The notes beneath the pieces are model-generated. The model had not been told where the DNA came from and ran no database searches. It saw only the letters and a list, made by a program, of their open reading frames with translations. Position numbers and translations under genes: made by a program. DNA of 31,772 nucleotides. Source: a virus. The stretch lies in IMG/VR virus record IMGVR_UViG_3300036770_007199, positions 1-31,772 of that record; one strand, written 5' to 3'. Shown piece after piece: positions 1 through 6,842 of this stretch; position 1 is the stretch's first letter, and the number at the start of each line of letters is the position of its first letter.

Positions 1-333
1 CGAGTCTACGTCAGGTTCAAACAGCACTGCGTTAGTGGCAGCCGAGATTCTGCCGTCCACTTGCACAGGTTGCGGATTTTGTGTGTTTGATCCCAGGGCA
101 AATGCGGCTTGATCTTCGGCCACTACATCGCCGGCACTGATCTGTGCTGCGTTTTGTTGGGCGGCCGCTATCTGTGCCAACAGTCCTGCGATATAGTCTC
201 TGGTATCCCGGATGAAAGTTTCCAGCTGTGCTCGATCTGCAGGATCGGTGGTATCAGACAATGCTGTTTCAGCTGATCTTAGAGCATTCTGCGAATTGAT
301 AACATCGCGTCGAAGATCTTCAATGGAGGCCAT
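1..333 (-). CDS. Unknown protein, 3' end cut by window (partial)
   Basis: A minus-strand frame opens at the ATG at 333 and stays open to base 1, giving 111 codons without a stop; the C-terminal part lies outside the window. The start (MASIEDLRRDV) follows the upstream gene's stop after only 3 bases, so the two are almost certainly co-translated. Residues 1-65 are rich in Ala, Gln, Glu and Arg and look helical or coiled-coil; Gly, Asn and Pro become common after that. I do not recognise the family. Its place downstream of a gp53-like wedge gene and a baseplate tube-type gene, in a late-promoter operon, suggests a baseplate or tail structural protein. That is inference from neighbours only. Confidence 0.65.
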   Translation of the reverse strand, partial: MASIEDLRRDVINSQNALRSAETALSDTTDPADRAQLETFIRDTRDYIAGLLAQIAAAQQNAAQISAGDVVAEDQAAFALGSNTQNPQPVQVDGRISAATNAVLFEPDVDS

Positions 334-336
334 GCT

Positions 337-636
337 TTAGAATCCCAGCGCAGAGCGCAGTGTGTCTAGTTTGGGCACATAGATATTGGTGTTGACTGAA
401 AAATCCCAGGGCGGTGCGGTCAAGGTATTGGGATTCCTTTGATAGAACACCCACCATAGCTGCGTGTCTTGATAGAGATCATAGGCCAAGAGATCGGGCC
501 GATACTGATAGGTCTGATTGATGGTGAAATAGATATCGTCAATGGATCTTGGTATGGGCCGATTCTGGAAAATATCAAGATAGGATTGATTGAGATTGGT
601 GGTAAAATAGCTGCTGGTGCTGGTGTATATGGCCAT
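337..636 (-). CDS. Baseplate wedge protein, gp53-like
   Basis: This is a 99-residue protein. The central stretch (about residues 42-90) reads as tyrosine-rich, then RPDLLAYDLYQD, then LWWVFYQRNP, then a hydrophobic NTNIYVPK end. That is the pattern of the gp53-type baseplate wedge / LysM-like domain of T4-like phages, where a W-W pair and an 'IYVP' strand are typical. T4 gp53 is about twice as long, so this is a compact version. In T4, gp53 joins wedges into the baseplate in the assembling virion. The ATG overlaps the TAA stop of the upstream gene by one base (TAATG), indicating translational coupling within the minus-strand late operon. The assignment rests on motif appearance and neighbourhood; a generic LysM-like baseplate protein is the alternative. 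Confidence 0.5.
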   Translation of the reverse strand: MAIYTSTSSYFTTNLNQSYLDIFQNRPIPRSIDDIYFTINQTYQYRPDLLAYDLYQDTQLWWVFYQRNPNTLTAPPWDFSVNTNIYVPKLDTLRSALGF

Positions 637-2285
637 TACCAGAATCCTCCTTTGATGAGCGTGCCGTTGGCGAACTTTTCAAGACTGAACTCTTGGCTGA
701 CCTGACGCCGTGTCTGCACAGGCAACAACGTCAAGGATATGTCCAGCTTGGTAGGTACATAGGTGGGACTGGCTGTGCCCAGTGTGGGTGGTGCCGGAGG
801 TATGGTCTGGCCGCCCGGCGGCAGTCCTGCATTGTTGCGTCTCTTTGCTACCAGATCTAGTATGCCCAATTTTCCCGAGCCAGCAGAGTTAGTTTGACGA
901 TCTCGTCGTTGTTGCAGGAGACCGGTGCCATTGAAAGTGCTGGTGCGTGCTCGGATATAGTCAACATCGTTGGGCGTGGTATAATTGAAAGTTTTGACCA
1001 CACAGGGATGCAGATTGTACTGGAACTCGCCAAGGCCTTGTAGAAACACCAAGGGCGGAGGCACACCACGGTTGGGATCTTGTCCATAGAACATCTTTGT
1101 CACTGAACGAAAAAAGTGTATCACTGCCAAGAGATAATTGGCTTCAAAGGTGTCTTGAGCCGTGAACGTGGCCTGGATCTGCAGTTCATCCACTGTGCTG
1201 TTCTGATAAAAAACACCGCGGTAATTGCTGTGAGTCAGATCATAATTGGAATAGTTGGCCGAGTAGCCGGTGGTTATCTGCGGAGTATAGGGAAATATCA
1301 CACCATCAGTGACTGCCAATGGTTGTAGGATACCTGGGTCAGCGGCCTTGTAGAGATAGTCGCTGGCGCCGGCCAATCTCAATCGTACCCGCCAATCGCC
1401 TTGACTGGCTTCGGCGCGCTGCACAGCCATGGCCTTTTGGGCGCGTGCTTGTTGGGCAGCGGCCTGTATCTGTGCTTGGCTCTGTTGCGTCACAGCGGCC
1501 GGCGGAAGACTGGCTTCGTCAAACCCAAATGGATCCGTGGTTGGATAGGTGCCAAATCCACTGCTGGCATTTTGTTGTTGAAAGATGTAGGCTTCGGCGT
1601 CTTGCTCGGTGTCAAACACCTGCACCACTTGTCCGTCGCTGTCAAAGACCGTGAAGCCGGTGCCATCTCCGTTGTCTTGGTATGACAGGTCGCTCAAGGG
1701 AGGTATTGGACTGGTGTTTTCTACCTGTTCACTCAGTTCGTTTGGTTCACCGTAGGGACTGAATTCCTCATCCAGATCCGTGGCATCGCCCCTGATGTCC
1801 GATTCGGCAACACCGAGGTCGGCTCCGTCCACTTCGAAAGGATCGCGCTGTGCTGTGGCCGTGAAATTTTCTATGACTTGGCTATTGTCGACTGCTGCTT
1901 GGGTCTCAGTAGCACTCACTTCGGGATCAGCCGCAGGGGCCGCAGGAGCAGGTGGCAACGGTGCAGGCTCGCCTTGGCTTACTCGATTCAAATCGCGTTG
2001 TGCTTGTTGTAGACTGTTTTGCGCAACTTGTAGAGCATTGAATGTGTCAGCCTGCCGAGCTTCTAGCGTGTTGCGACGGCTGGCGAGATTATTGATCTGT
2101 TCCAGCAACAGTGCCTGCGCTTCACTGCCCGGCTCTACACTGTTGCGTTGTGCTCGCAGCTCGGCCAGTCCGCGGTTGGCATCCGCTACCTGCGAGTTCA
2201 AAAACTGCAGATTTGCGTTGAAATCACGCACTCGATCTTCGTAATCATTTACCGCACGCTGATAATATTCGGTGGTGGTAGCCAT
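636..2285 (-). CDS. Large baseplate/tail-tube-associated structural protein (gp48/gp54-like)
   Basis: The start chosen is the ATG at 2285 (MATTTEYYQRAV), preceded by AGGA and by a late octamer at 2303-2310. The frame could open 24 codons further upstream, but that extension would run through the promoter. The product is 549 residues in three parts. Residues 1 to about 115 are an Ala/Gln/Arg-rich coiled coil. Next comes a Pro/Ala linker and an acidic segment. From about residue 290 there is a beta-rich domain with GVIFPYTPQITTGYSANYS, YDLTHSNYRGVFYQNS and AVIHFFRSVTKMFYGQDPN. The C-terminal domain looks like baseplate tube-cap/tube-initiator proteins of marine T4-like phages, and the gene sits with gp53. 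The precise T4 equivalent (gp48 or gp54) cannot be settled by eye. The long N-terminal coiled coil is not in the T4 proteins and may be a lineage-specific extension. Confidence 0.5.
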   Translation of the reverse strand: MATTTEYYQRAVNDYEDRVRDFNANLQFLNSQVADANRGLAELRAQRNSVEPGSEAQALLLEQINNLASRRNTLEARQADTFNALQVAQNSLQQAQRDLNRVSQGEPAPLPPAPAAPAADPEVSATETQAAVDNSQVIENFTATAQRDPFEVDGADLGVAESDIRGDATDLDEEFSPYGEPNELSEQVENTSPIPPLSDLSYQDNGDGTGFTVFDSDGQVVQVFDTEQDAEAYIFQQQNASSGFGTYPTTDPFGFDEASLPPAAVTQQSQAQIQAAAQQARAQKAMAVQRAEASQGDWRVRLRLAGASDYLYKAADPGILQPLAVTDGVIFPYTPQITTGYSANYSNYDLTHSNYRGVFYQNSTVDELQIQATFTAQDTFEANYLLAVIHFFRSVTKMFYGQDPNRGVPPPLVFLQGLGEFQYNLHPCVVKTFNYTTPNDVDYIRARTSTFNGTGLLQQRRDRQTNSAGSGKLGILDLVAKRRNNAGLPPGGQTIPPAPPTLGTASPTYVPTKLDISLTLLPVQTRRQVSQEFSLEKFANGTLIKGGFW

Positions 2286-2302
2286 ATAGTGTTCCTGTGA
2301 TC

Positions 2303-2310
2303 TATTTATG
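2303..2310 (-). promoter_or_regulatory. T4-type late promoter octamer CATAAATA
   Basis: On the minus strand the octamer CATAAATA lies 17 bases before the ATG at 2285, with an AGGA ribosome-binding site between them. It matches the NATAAATA late promoter of T4-like phages (TATAAATA in T4), recognised by gp55. It would drive the baseplate operon leftward. Confidence 0.75.
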
Positions 2311-2342
2311 GCAAAAATAATAGCATCAGTTAATGATTCTGG

Positions 2343-2375
2343 TTGACACTCTGGCAAAAACTAGTATAATAAATA
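2343..2375 (+). promoter_or_regulatory. Consensus sigma70 promoter overlapping a late octamer, upstream of gp55
   Basis: TTGACA at 2343-2348 and TATAAT at 2365-2370 are separated by 16 bases, a perfect match to both sigma70 boxes. The -10 box runs into AATAAATA (2368-2375), which matches the gp55-type late octamer. An AGGAG ribosome-binding site at 2383-2387 precedes the ATG at 2397. The gp55 operon could therefore be transcribed by unmodified host polymerase and again by the late polymerase. Promoter use itself is inferred. Confidence 0.75.
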
Positions 2376-2396
2376 ATATTCCAGGAGAAATACCTC

Positions 2397-3281
2397 ATGA
2401 CCGTGACTGTCAAAGCCACTCCCCGTGTGAACTATCTCAACAACCGCGACATACTCAAACAGATACACCTCAGCAAAAACACCTATTGTGCATTCCGTGA
2501 TCGCGACCAAGATCACCAATATGACATCATCTTGCCCAGCGCGGACAAAATCAATCAGCGTACAGTGGCCGAAGCTCGTAGAAATCGGGCCGATCGTATC
2601 CGGCGCGAAACCGGCGAAATCGTAGATCCAAAAAAAATTCCCAACACCGATCTGGTTTTTCGGGTCACCACTTGGGCACACATACCCTTGGCTCCACCAC
2701 GTGTGCCCAAAAGCAAGCAGAAAGGACGCCGAGTACAGGATTTGTTCGACAGTGTTGAAACCGATGTTGACCTTGACGACGATCCTGTGGTCGAGATAGC
2801 CATTGATCCCACACATGTCAAGGTCAACTTTCCACCATTTGAGCACTATCGCATTTCACAAGACCGTGAACCTTATCTGGTGGGTCGCAGCCACTGGCGT
2901 GGAGACCTCGAAACCGGCGAATACAGTCGCGATCATGGTGCCATGACTCGGCGCCTGGCCGAAATGTTCATCAAACTGTGTGAACGCTATGCCACCCGAT
3001 CCAACTGGCGAGGCTACAGCTACAACGAAGAGATGCGCGGGCAGGCCTTGCTACAGCTCAGCCAGATTGGTCTACAGTTCGACGAATCCAAGAGCCAGAA
3101 TCCCTTTGCCTACTACACAGCAGCCATCACAAATTCATTCACCCGTATCTTGAATGTGGAAAAGAAAAATCAAAACATCAGGGACGATATCTTGGAAATC
3201 AACGGCCTAAATCCCAGTTGGACTCGACAGTACAGTGACTCTTCTCGTCCGAAGAACCTTGACAGCACAGTCGCTGACTAG
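2397..3281 (+). CDS. 55: RNA polymerase sigma factor for late transcription, gp55
   Basis: Late-promoter sigma factor that directs host core RNA polymerase to NATAAATA promoters. It is recognised by an N-terminal NYLNNRDILKQI (residues 12-23), close to the T4 gp55 NYVNNKELL start. A region near residues 200-255 also matches (NWRGYSYNEEMRGQAL, then FDESKSQNPFAYYT, then a basic helix with EKKNQN), corresponding to the T4 segment around GYTQSWKQEMIADGI and NFDETKYKNPHAYIT. At 294 residues it is much longer than T4 gp55 (185). The extra length is a basic-then-acidic segment at about residues 25-185. The end (KNLDSTVAD) lacks an obvious hydrophobic clamp-binding tail like T4's. AGGAG is well spaced before the ATG. 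It leads the long plus-strand operon and its product should act on the late octamers found throughout the window. Confidence 0.9.
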   Translation: MTVTVKATPRVNYLNNRDILKQIHLSKNTYCAFRDRDQDHQYDIILPSADKINQRTVAEARRNRADRIRRETGEIVDPKKIPNTDLVFRVTTWAHIPLAPPRVPKSKQKGRRVQDLFDSVETDVDLDDDPVVEIAIDPTHVKVNFPPFEHYRISQDREPYLVGRSHWRGDLETGEYSRDHGAMTRRLAEMFIKLCERYATRSNWRGYSYNEEMRGQALLQLSQIGLQFDESKSQNPFAYYTAAITNSFTRILNVEKKNQNIRDDILEINGLNPSWTRQYSDSSRPKNLDSTVAD

Positions 3282-3295
3282 TAAACTCGAACACT

Positions 3296-4312
3296 ATGGC
3301 CAACCTATTCCGGCGAGCGATCGCATTCACTGACATACATTTCGGTTTAAAAAGCAACAGTGTGTTGCACAATCAAGACTGCGAACAGTTTGTTGATTGG
3401 TTCATCGCCACTGCTCAGGAACAAGGCTGCGAAACTGGATTTTTTCTCGGTGACTGGAGCCATCATCGAGCGTCTATCAACATGCAGACCCTGCAATACA
3501 GTCTCCGGGCCTTGGAAAAGCTCAGTGCAGCGTTTGATAGATTTTATTTCATCCCCGGTAATCACGATCTCTACTATCGAGATCGGCGTGATATCTACAG
3601 CACAGAGTGGGCCCGGCACATTCCCAACATACACATCTGCAACGACTGGTTTGAAGAGGGTGATGTGATCATTGCTCCATGGTTGGTGGGTGACGATCAC
3701 AAGCGCATCGCCAACATGAGTGCAAAGTATATGTTTGGACATTTTGAACTACCGCATTTCAAGATGAATGCCATGGTGGAAATGCCGGACCACGGCGAGA
3801 TCAGTGCCAAACACTTTGGCGGCTTTGATCGTGTGTTCTCTGGGCATTTCCATCTCCGGCAGGAGAAACACAATGTGACCTATATCGGCAACGCCTTCCC
3901 ACACAATTTTGCCGACGCCGGCGATGATCAGCGCGGTTGCATGATCCTGGAATGGGGCAGTGATCCCAGGTATCTGGCCTGGCCTGGGCAACCTCTCTAC
4001 AATGTATGGAATCTCAGCCATGTCATGGACCATGCCCAAGAAATCTTGCGTCCCAACATGCATGTGAGAGTGCAACTAGATATTGAAATCAGCTACGAAG
4101 AAGCCAATCTCATCCGAGACACCTATGTCACTCAGTATGGTCTCAGAGAGATGGCCTTGATACCCAACAAACGTTCGGCATTGGCGGAAGATCTTTCGCC
4201 CGGCGAAGTGCGATTTGAAAGTGTGGATCAGATTGTCACAGACCAAATCACGCGAATTGAGTCGGAATTTTACGACCCAAAACTTCTACTGCAGATCTAT
4301 CAGACTCTATGA
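3296..4312 (+). CDS. 47: Recombination endonuclease subunit gp47 (SbcD/Mre11-like)
   Basis: Metallophosphoesterase nuclease subunit that pairs with gp46 in the Mre11/Rad50-type complex; it processes DNA ends for recombination-dependent replication and host DNA breakdown. The calcineurin-type motifs are present in order: D13-x-H15 (TDIHFG), GD at 52-53 (LGDWSHHR), GNHD at 88-91, then a GHFELPH segment and a C-terminal SGHFHLRQE that supplies the last metal-binding histidines. Its 338 residues match T4 gp47 (339). It starts 14 bases after gp55 and its stop overlaps the next gene by 4 bases (ATGA). In T4 the gp47 and gp46 genes are close neighbours; here three unrelated AT-rich genes lie between them. 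Confidence 0.93.
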   Translation: MANLFRRAIAFTDIHFGLKSNSVLHNQDCEQFVDWFIATAQEQGCETGFFLGDWSHHRASINMQTLQYSLRALEKLSAAFDRFYFIPGNHDLYYRDRRDIYSTEWARHIPNIHICNDWFEEGDVIIAPWLVGDDHKRIANMSAKYMFGHFELPHFKMNAMVEMPDHGEISAKHFGGFDRVFSGHFHLRQEKHNVTYIGNAFPHNFADAGDDQRGCMILEWGSDPRYLAWPGQPLYNVWNLSHVMDHAQEILRPNMHVRVQLDIEISYEEANLIRDTYVTQYGLREMALIPNKRSALAEDLSPGEVRFESVDQIVTDQITRIESEFYDPKLLLQIYQTL

Positions 4313-4917
4313 CAAAAAAAGTTTTAATAACCGGAGATAGCTTTGCTGCTGACTGGTCAGTGAAATATCATGATTATCCCGGATGGCCTAATCTGTTGTC
4401 TCGGAAATACACTGTTACTAATCTTGCCCAGGCAGGATGTAGCGAATATAAAATCTGGCAACAGATAGAATCAGCAGATCTATCATTGTATGATGCGGTG
4501 ATAGTTTCCCACACTAGTCCTTATAGATTGCCGGTAGAAAATCATCCTGTACACAAGGATGATGCCTTGCATAAAGATTGCGATCTTATCTATACTGACA
4601 TCAAAGAATCCGGAAAAAAAGATCTACACAGCATTGTTGAGTTTTTTGAAAAGTATTTTCATACAGATTATGCTAAGTTTGTACATCAATTGATCATATC
4701 TCACGAATTAAATTATATCAGCCAACATTGCAAAGGACCAATTTTAACAATATCTAACCTAGATTGCAGTCACTTGGTATCAAGGAACGAATTCTTAGAT
4801 TTTTCAAAACTATTTCGTGAACAAAGAGGAATCGTAAATCATTTTAGCGAACAAGCAAATCAAAAGATTTGTACTACCATAGAACAATGGCTAACAACAA
4901 ATCTACCGTCAACATAA
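4309..4917 (+). CDS. SGNH/GDSL-hydrolase-like protein (first of two)
   Basis: 202 residues. The N-terminus, VLITGDSFAADW, is the block I of SGNH hydrolases with a likely nucleophile S11 (GDSFA, residues 9-13). A C-terminal VNHFSEQAN (about residues 176-184) could supply the catalytic histidine. SGNH proteins hydrolyse esters, for example by removing acetyl groups from glycans; which substrate applies here is unknown. The ATG overlaps the gp47 stop (ATGA), so it is coupled to the core operon. The sequence is visibly richer in A and T, and in Lys, Ile and Asn codons, than gp47. That fits a recently acquired cassette. No signal peptide or membrane segment is visible. Confidence 0.55.
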   Translation: MTKKVLITGDSFAADWSVKYHDYPGWPNLLSRKYTVTNLAQAGCSEYKIWQQIESADLSLYDAVIVSHTSPYRLPVENHPVHKDDALHKDCDLIYTDIKESGKKDLHSIVEFFEKYFHTDYAKFVHQLIISHELNYISQHCKGPILTISNLDCSHLVSRNEFLDFSKLFREQRGIVNHFSEQANQKICTTIEQWLTTNLPST

Positions 4918-5702
4918 TACTAGGAGGAGCCAGTATTACCAATAGTCCATGGCCTACATGGGCAGATGCAGTCAGATATCGATACGTAGCAAAACATATC
5001 GATACCAGTAAAAAGGGCCTGGGCAATGAAGCCATACTGTTACGCATGCTGGATGCAGCCGCACAGGTACACTACCCAGATGCCACCACTTTTCTACTAC
5101 CCATGCTGACCAACATAGACAAATGGGACTGGTACGTGGACCAAAAAGATCGTATCAAAAAATACGACAAAGAAAAACATTCGTTAGCCAGGATAGCAAA
5201 CACTCAAGGGGGATTTTGGTCTACCGGATCATGGTTTCCATTGGAAAAAGAAATCTACAAAGAAAATTTTTATAGCCAAGACTATTTTACGCTAAGAAGT
5301 TTGCAAATGTTGGCTATGTTCAAACAAATTTGCCACAGACAGGGATGGAAATATTTGATTTTGTTCGACTCTCCTATCTGGAGTATGACCGAGGCTGAAG
5401 TCAATCAGGGCAAGGAAATTTTACATAATCATCAATTAATCAACACGCCGTTGTGTCAATGGTTTTACCAATGCTCAGGTGCTGCTGATAATGTGTACGA
5501 ACCCGGCATGCTGGGATTCTTATATGAAAACAAACTGCCTTGGTTCAGTGAAAAATGGAAATGTCATCCGGGTCCTTTATCGCAACTGGCGTTTGCTCGG
5601 CAGCACGTGATACCTATATTAGATTTAGAATTACCCCACAACGGCGATGACCATGGACTCGACTATACAATATCTCGTATGGACAAATTATGGACCCTTT
5701 AA
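4887..5702 (+). CDS. SGNH-hydrolase-like protein (second of two)
   Basis: 271 residues from the ATG at 4887; a TTG six codons upstream is possible but adds nothing recognisable. The start lies 31 bases inside the upstream gene in another frame. Residues 10-22 (IILGGASITNSPW) carry an SGNH block I variant with S16. GLGNEA (about residues 46-51) looks like the Gly/Asn block, and KCHPGPLSQLAFA near the C-terminus gives a conserved-looking His. This arrangement is typical of SGNH-like proteins I associate with marine phages. It differs from the preceding gene in length and block structure, so the pair is not a simple tandem duplication. A glycan- or lipid-ester substrate is inferred. It overlaps the next gene by 13 bases. 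Confidence 0.5.
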   Translation: MANNKSTVNIILGGASITNSPWPTWADAVRYRYVAKHIDTSKKGLGNEAILLRMLDAAAQVHYPDATTFLLPMLTNIDKWDWYVDQKDRIKKYDKEKHSLARIANTQGGFWSTGSWFPLEKEIYKENFYSQDYFTLRSLQMLAMFKQICHRQGWKYLILFDSPIWSMTEAEVNQGKEILHNHQLINTPLCQWFYQCSGAADNVYEPGMLGFLYENKLPWFSEKWKCHPGPLSQLAFARQHVIPILDLELPHNGDDHGLDYTISRMDKLWTL

Positions 5703-6835
5703 CACTAAGCAAACGTACCGGCATATGGCCTTCTCTGTGCCAAGATCTACATGATCGATATCGTATCATCTACGCTGCGAATCTACTCGAATATGATTAT
5801 GATATGTCACGATTATGGCAAGAACTATTGCCTTACCGTGACATAAATTTCTCTGAGAACGATCGGATGATTTTCACGTTGTATGACACCGAATACTATG
5901 TTGATGATATGAAGCTGGGGTTTACTTCTGAAAACTTAATCAGGATATTACAAGATCTTAATATTTCATTTGGTTATTGTTTGTTGTTTACCAACCACCA
6001 CGGAATCAATGTCGCATGGTCAAAAAAATGTGGCCGATTTTCCGTTAAGGTTTATGAAAATAATTTTTCTTATATATGTACGCCGTCAACCCCAAAAATA
6101 TTGGAAAGAAATGCGTATCAGATAAAAAAAACTTTCTGTTTTATGAGTAACGTGCGCCGAGATCACCGTTCCTATGTGAGAATATGGATCGAAGATCAAA
6201 ACATAAAAAATCGTGCGATTATATCATGGAATTCTGATTGGAAAAGATTAAACCACTATCAACCCAAAGAAGAATCGTCGAATACCTGCACCTGCGAGTT
6301 TATCTATCCAAAACCTTTTACCCGAATAAAAGACAAAATTTCAGTCAGCGATCACTTGATAAAGTTGTTCAATCAAAATACTGCCATCCTTGATATCGAT
6401 TATCGTGACAGCTCTATAACATCTGGGCCAAACGAAAATAATTTTGAAGCACCGTGGTTAGCGGAAACTTTTTTAAATATCGTAACCGAGACTGTCTTTC
6501 ATTATCCTTATCCGTATTTAAGCGAAAAAACTTTTAAATGCTTTTGGCATCGTAGTCCATTTATTATAGTCGGTGCAGCCAATAGCCTCAAGTACCTAAA
6601 ATCCATTGGATTCAAAACATTTGATCAATGGTTTAATGAAAGCTATGACGACATCATCGATCCCATCAAAAGATTGGACAATATACTGCAAACGTTGAAT
6701 TTGATATCAAAATGGTCGTTATCGCAATGTCAAGATGTTTATAATAGTATGGAAACTGTATTAAGTTACAATTTGCAACACTATCAGACCCACTTCTGTC
6801 AAAAAATGCTTGCCGAGACTAAACAGAATATTTGA
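5690..6835 (+). CDS. Glycosyltransferase-like protein
   Basis: 381 residues. The C-terminal third is the informative part: residues about 258-330 read FLNIVTETVFHY, then YLSEKTFKCFWHRSPFIIVG, then SLKYLKSIGFKTF and DPIKRLDNI. This 'TET ... SEKTFK ... PFIIVG ... LKxxGFKTF' pattern recurs in phage and bacterial glycosyltransferase-like proteins related to exostosin/fucosyltransferase folds, where the E/K region contacts the nucleotide sugar. The N-terminal 250 residues are rich in Tyr, Asn and Ile and I do not recognise them. The gene overlaps the upstream SGNH-like gene by 13 bases and ends 7 bases before gp46. It is AT-rich like its two partners. A role in modifying a sugar on the virion or host surface is inference. 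Confidence 0.4.
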   Translation: MDPLTLSKRTGIWPSLCQDLHDRYRIIYAANLLEYDYDMSRLWQELLPYRDINFSENDRMIFTLYDTEYYVDDMKLGFTSENLIRILQDLNISFGYCLLFTNHHGINVAWSKKCGRFSVKVYENNFSYICTPSTPKILERNAYQIKKTFCFMSNVRRDHRSYVRIWIEDQNIKNRAIISWNSDWKRLNHYQPKEESSNTCTCEFIYPKPFTRIKDKISVSDHLIKLFNQNTAILDIDYRDSSITSGPNENNFEAPWLAETFLNIVTETVFHYPYPYLSEKTFKCFWHRSPFIIVGAANSLKYLKSIGFKTFDQWFNESYDDIIDPIKRLDNILQTLNLISKWSLSQCQDVYNSMETVLSYNLQHYQTHFCQKMLAETKQNI

Positions 6836-6842
6836 TCAAAAA

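Noticed and set aside
1780-2244. 154-codon plus-strand frame rich in Ser/Ala/Arg/Cys
   Set aside because: Shadow of the coiled-coil and Ala/Pro linker of the minus-strand baseplate gene; no start signals.
2361-2846. Minus-strand frame opposite gp55
   Set aside because: Antisense to a well-supported sigma factor gene and overlaps its promoter.
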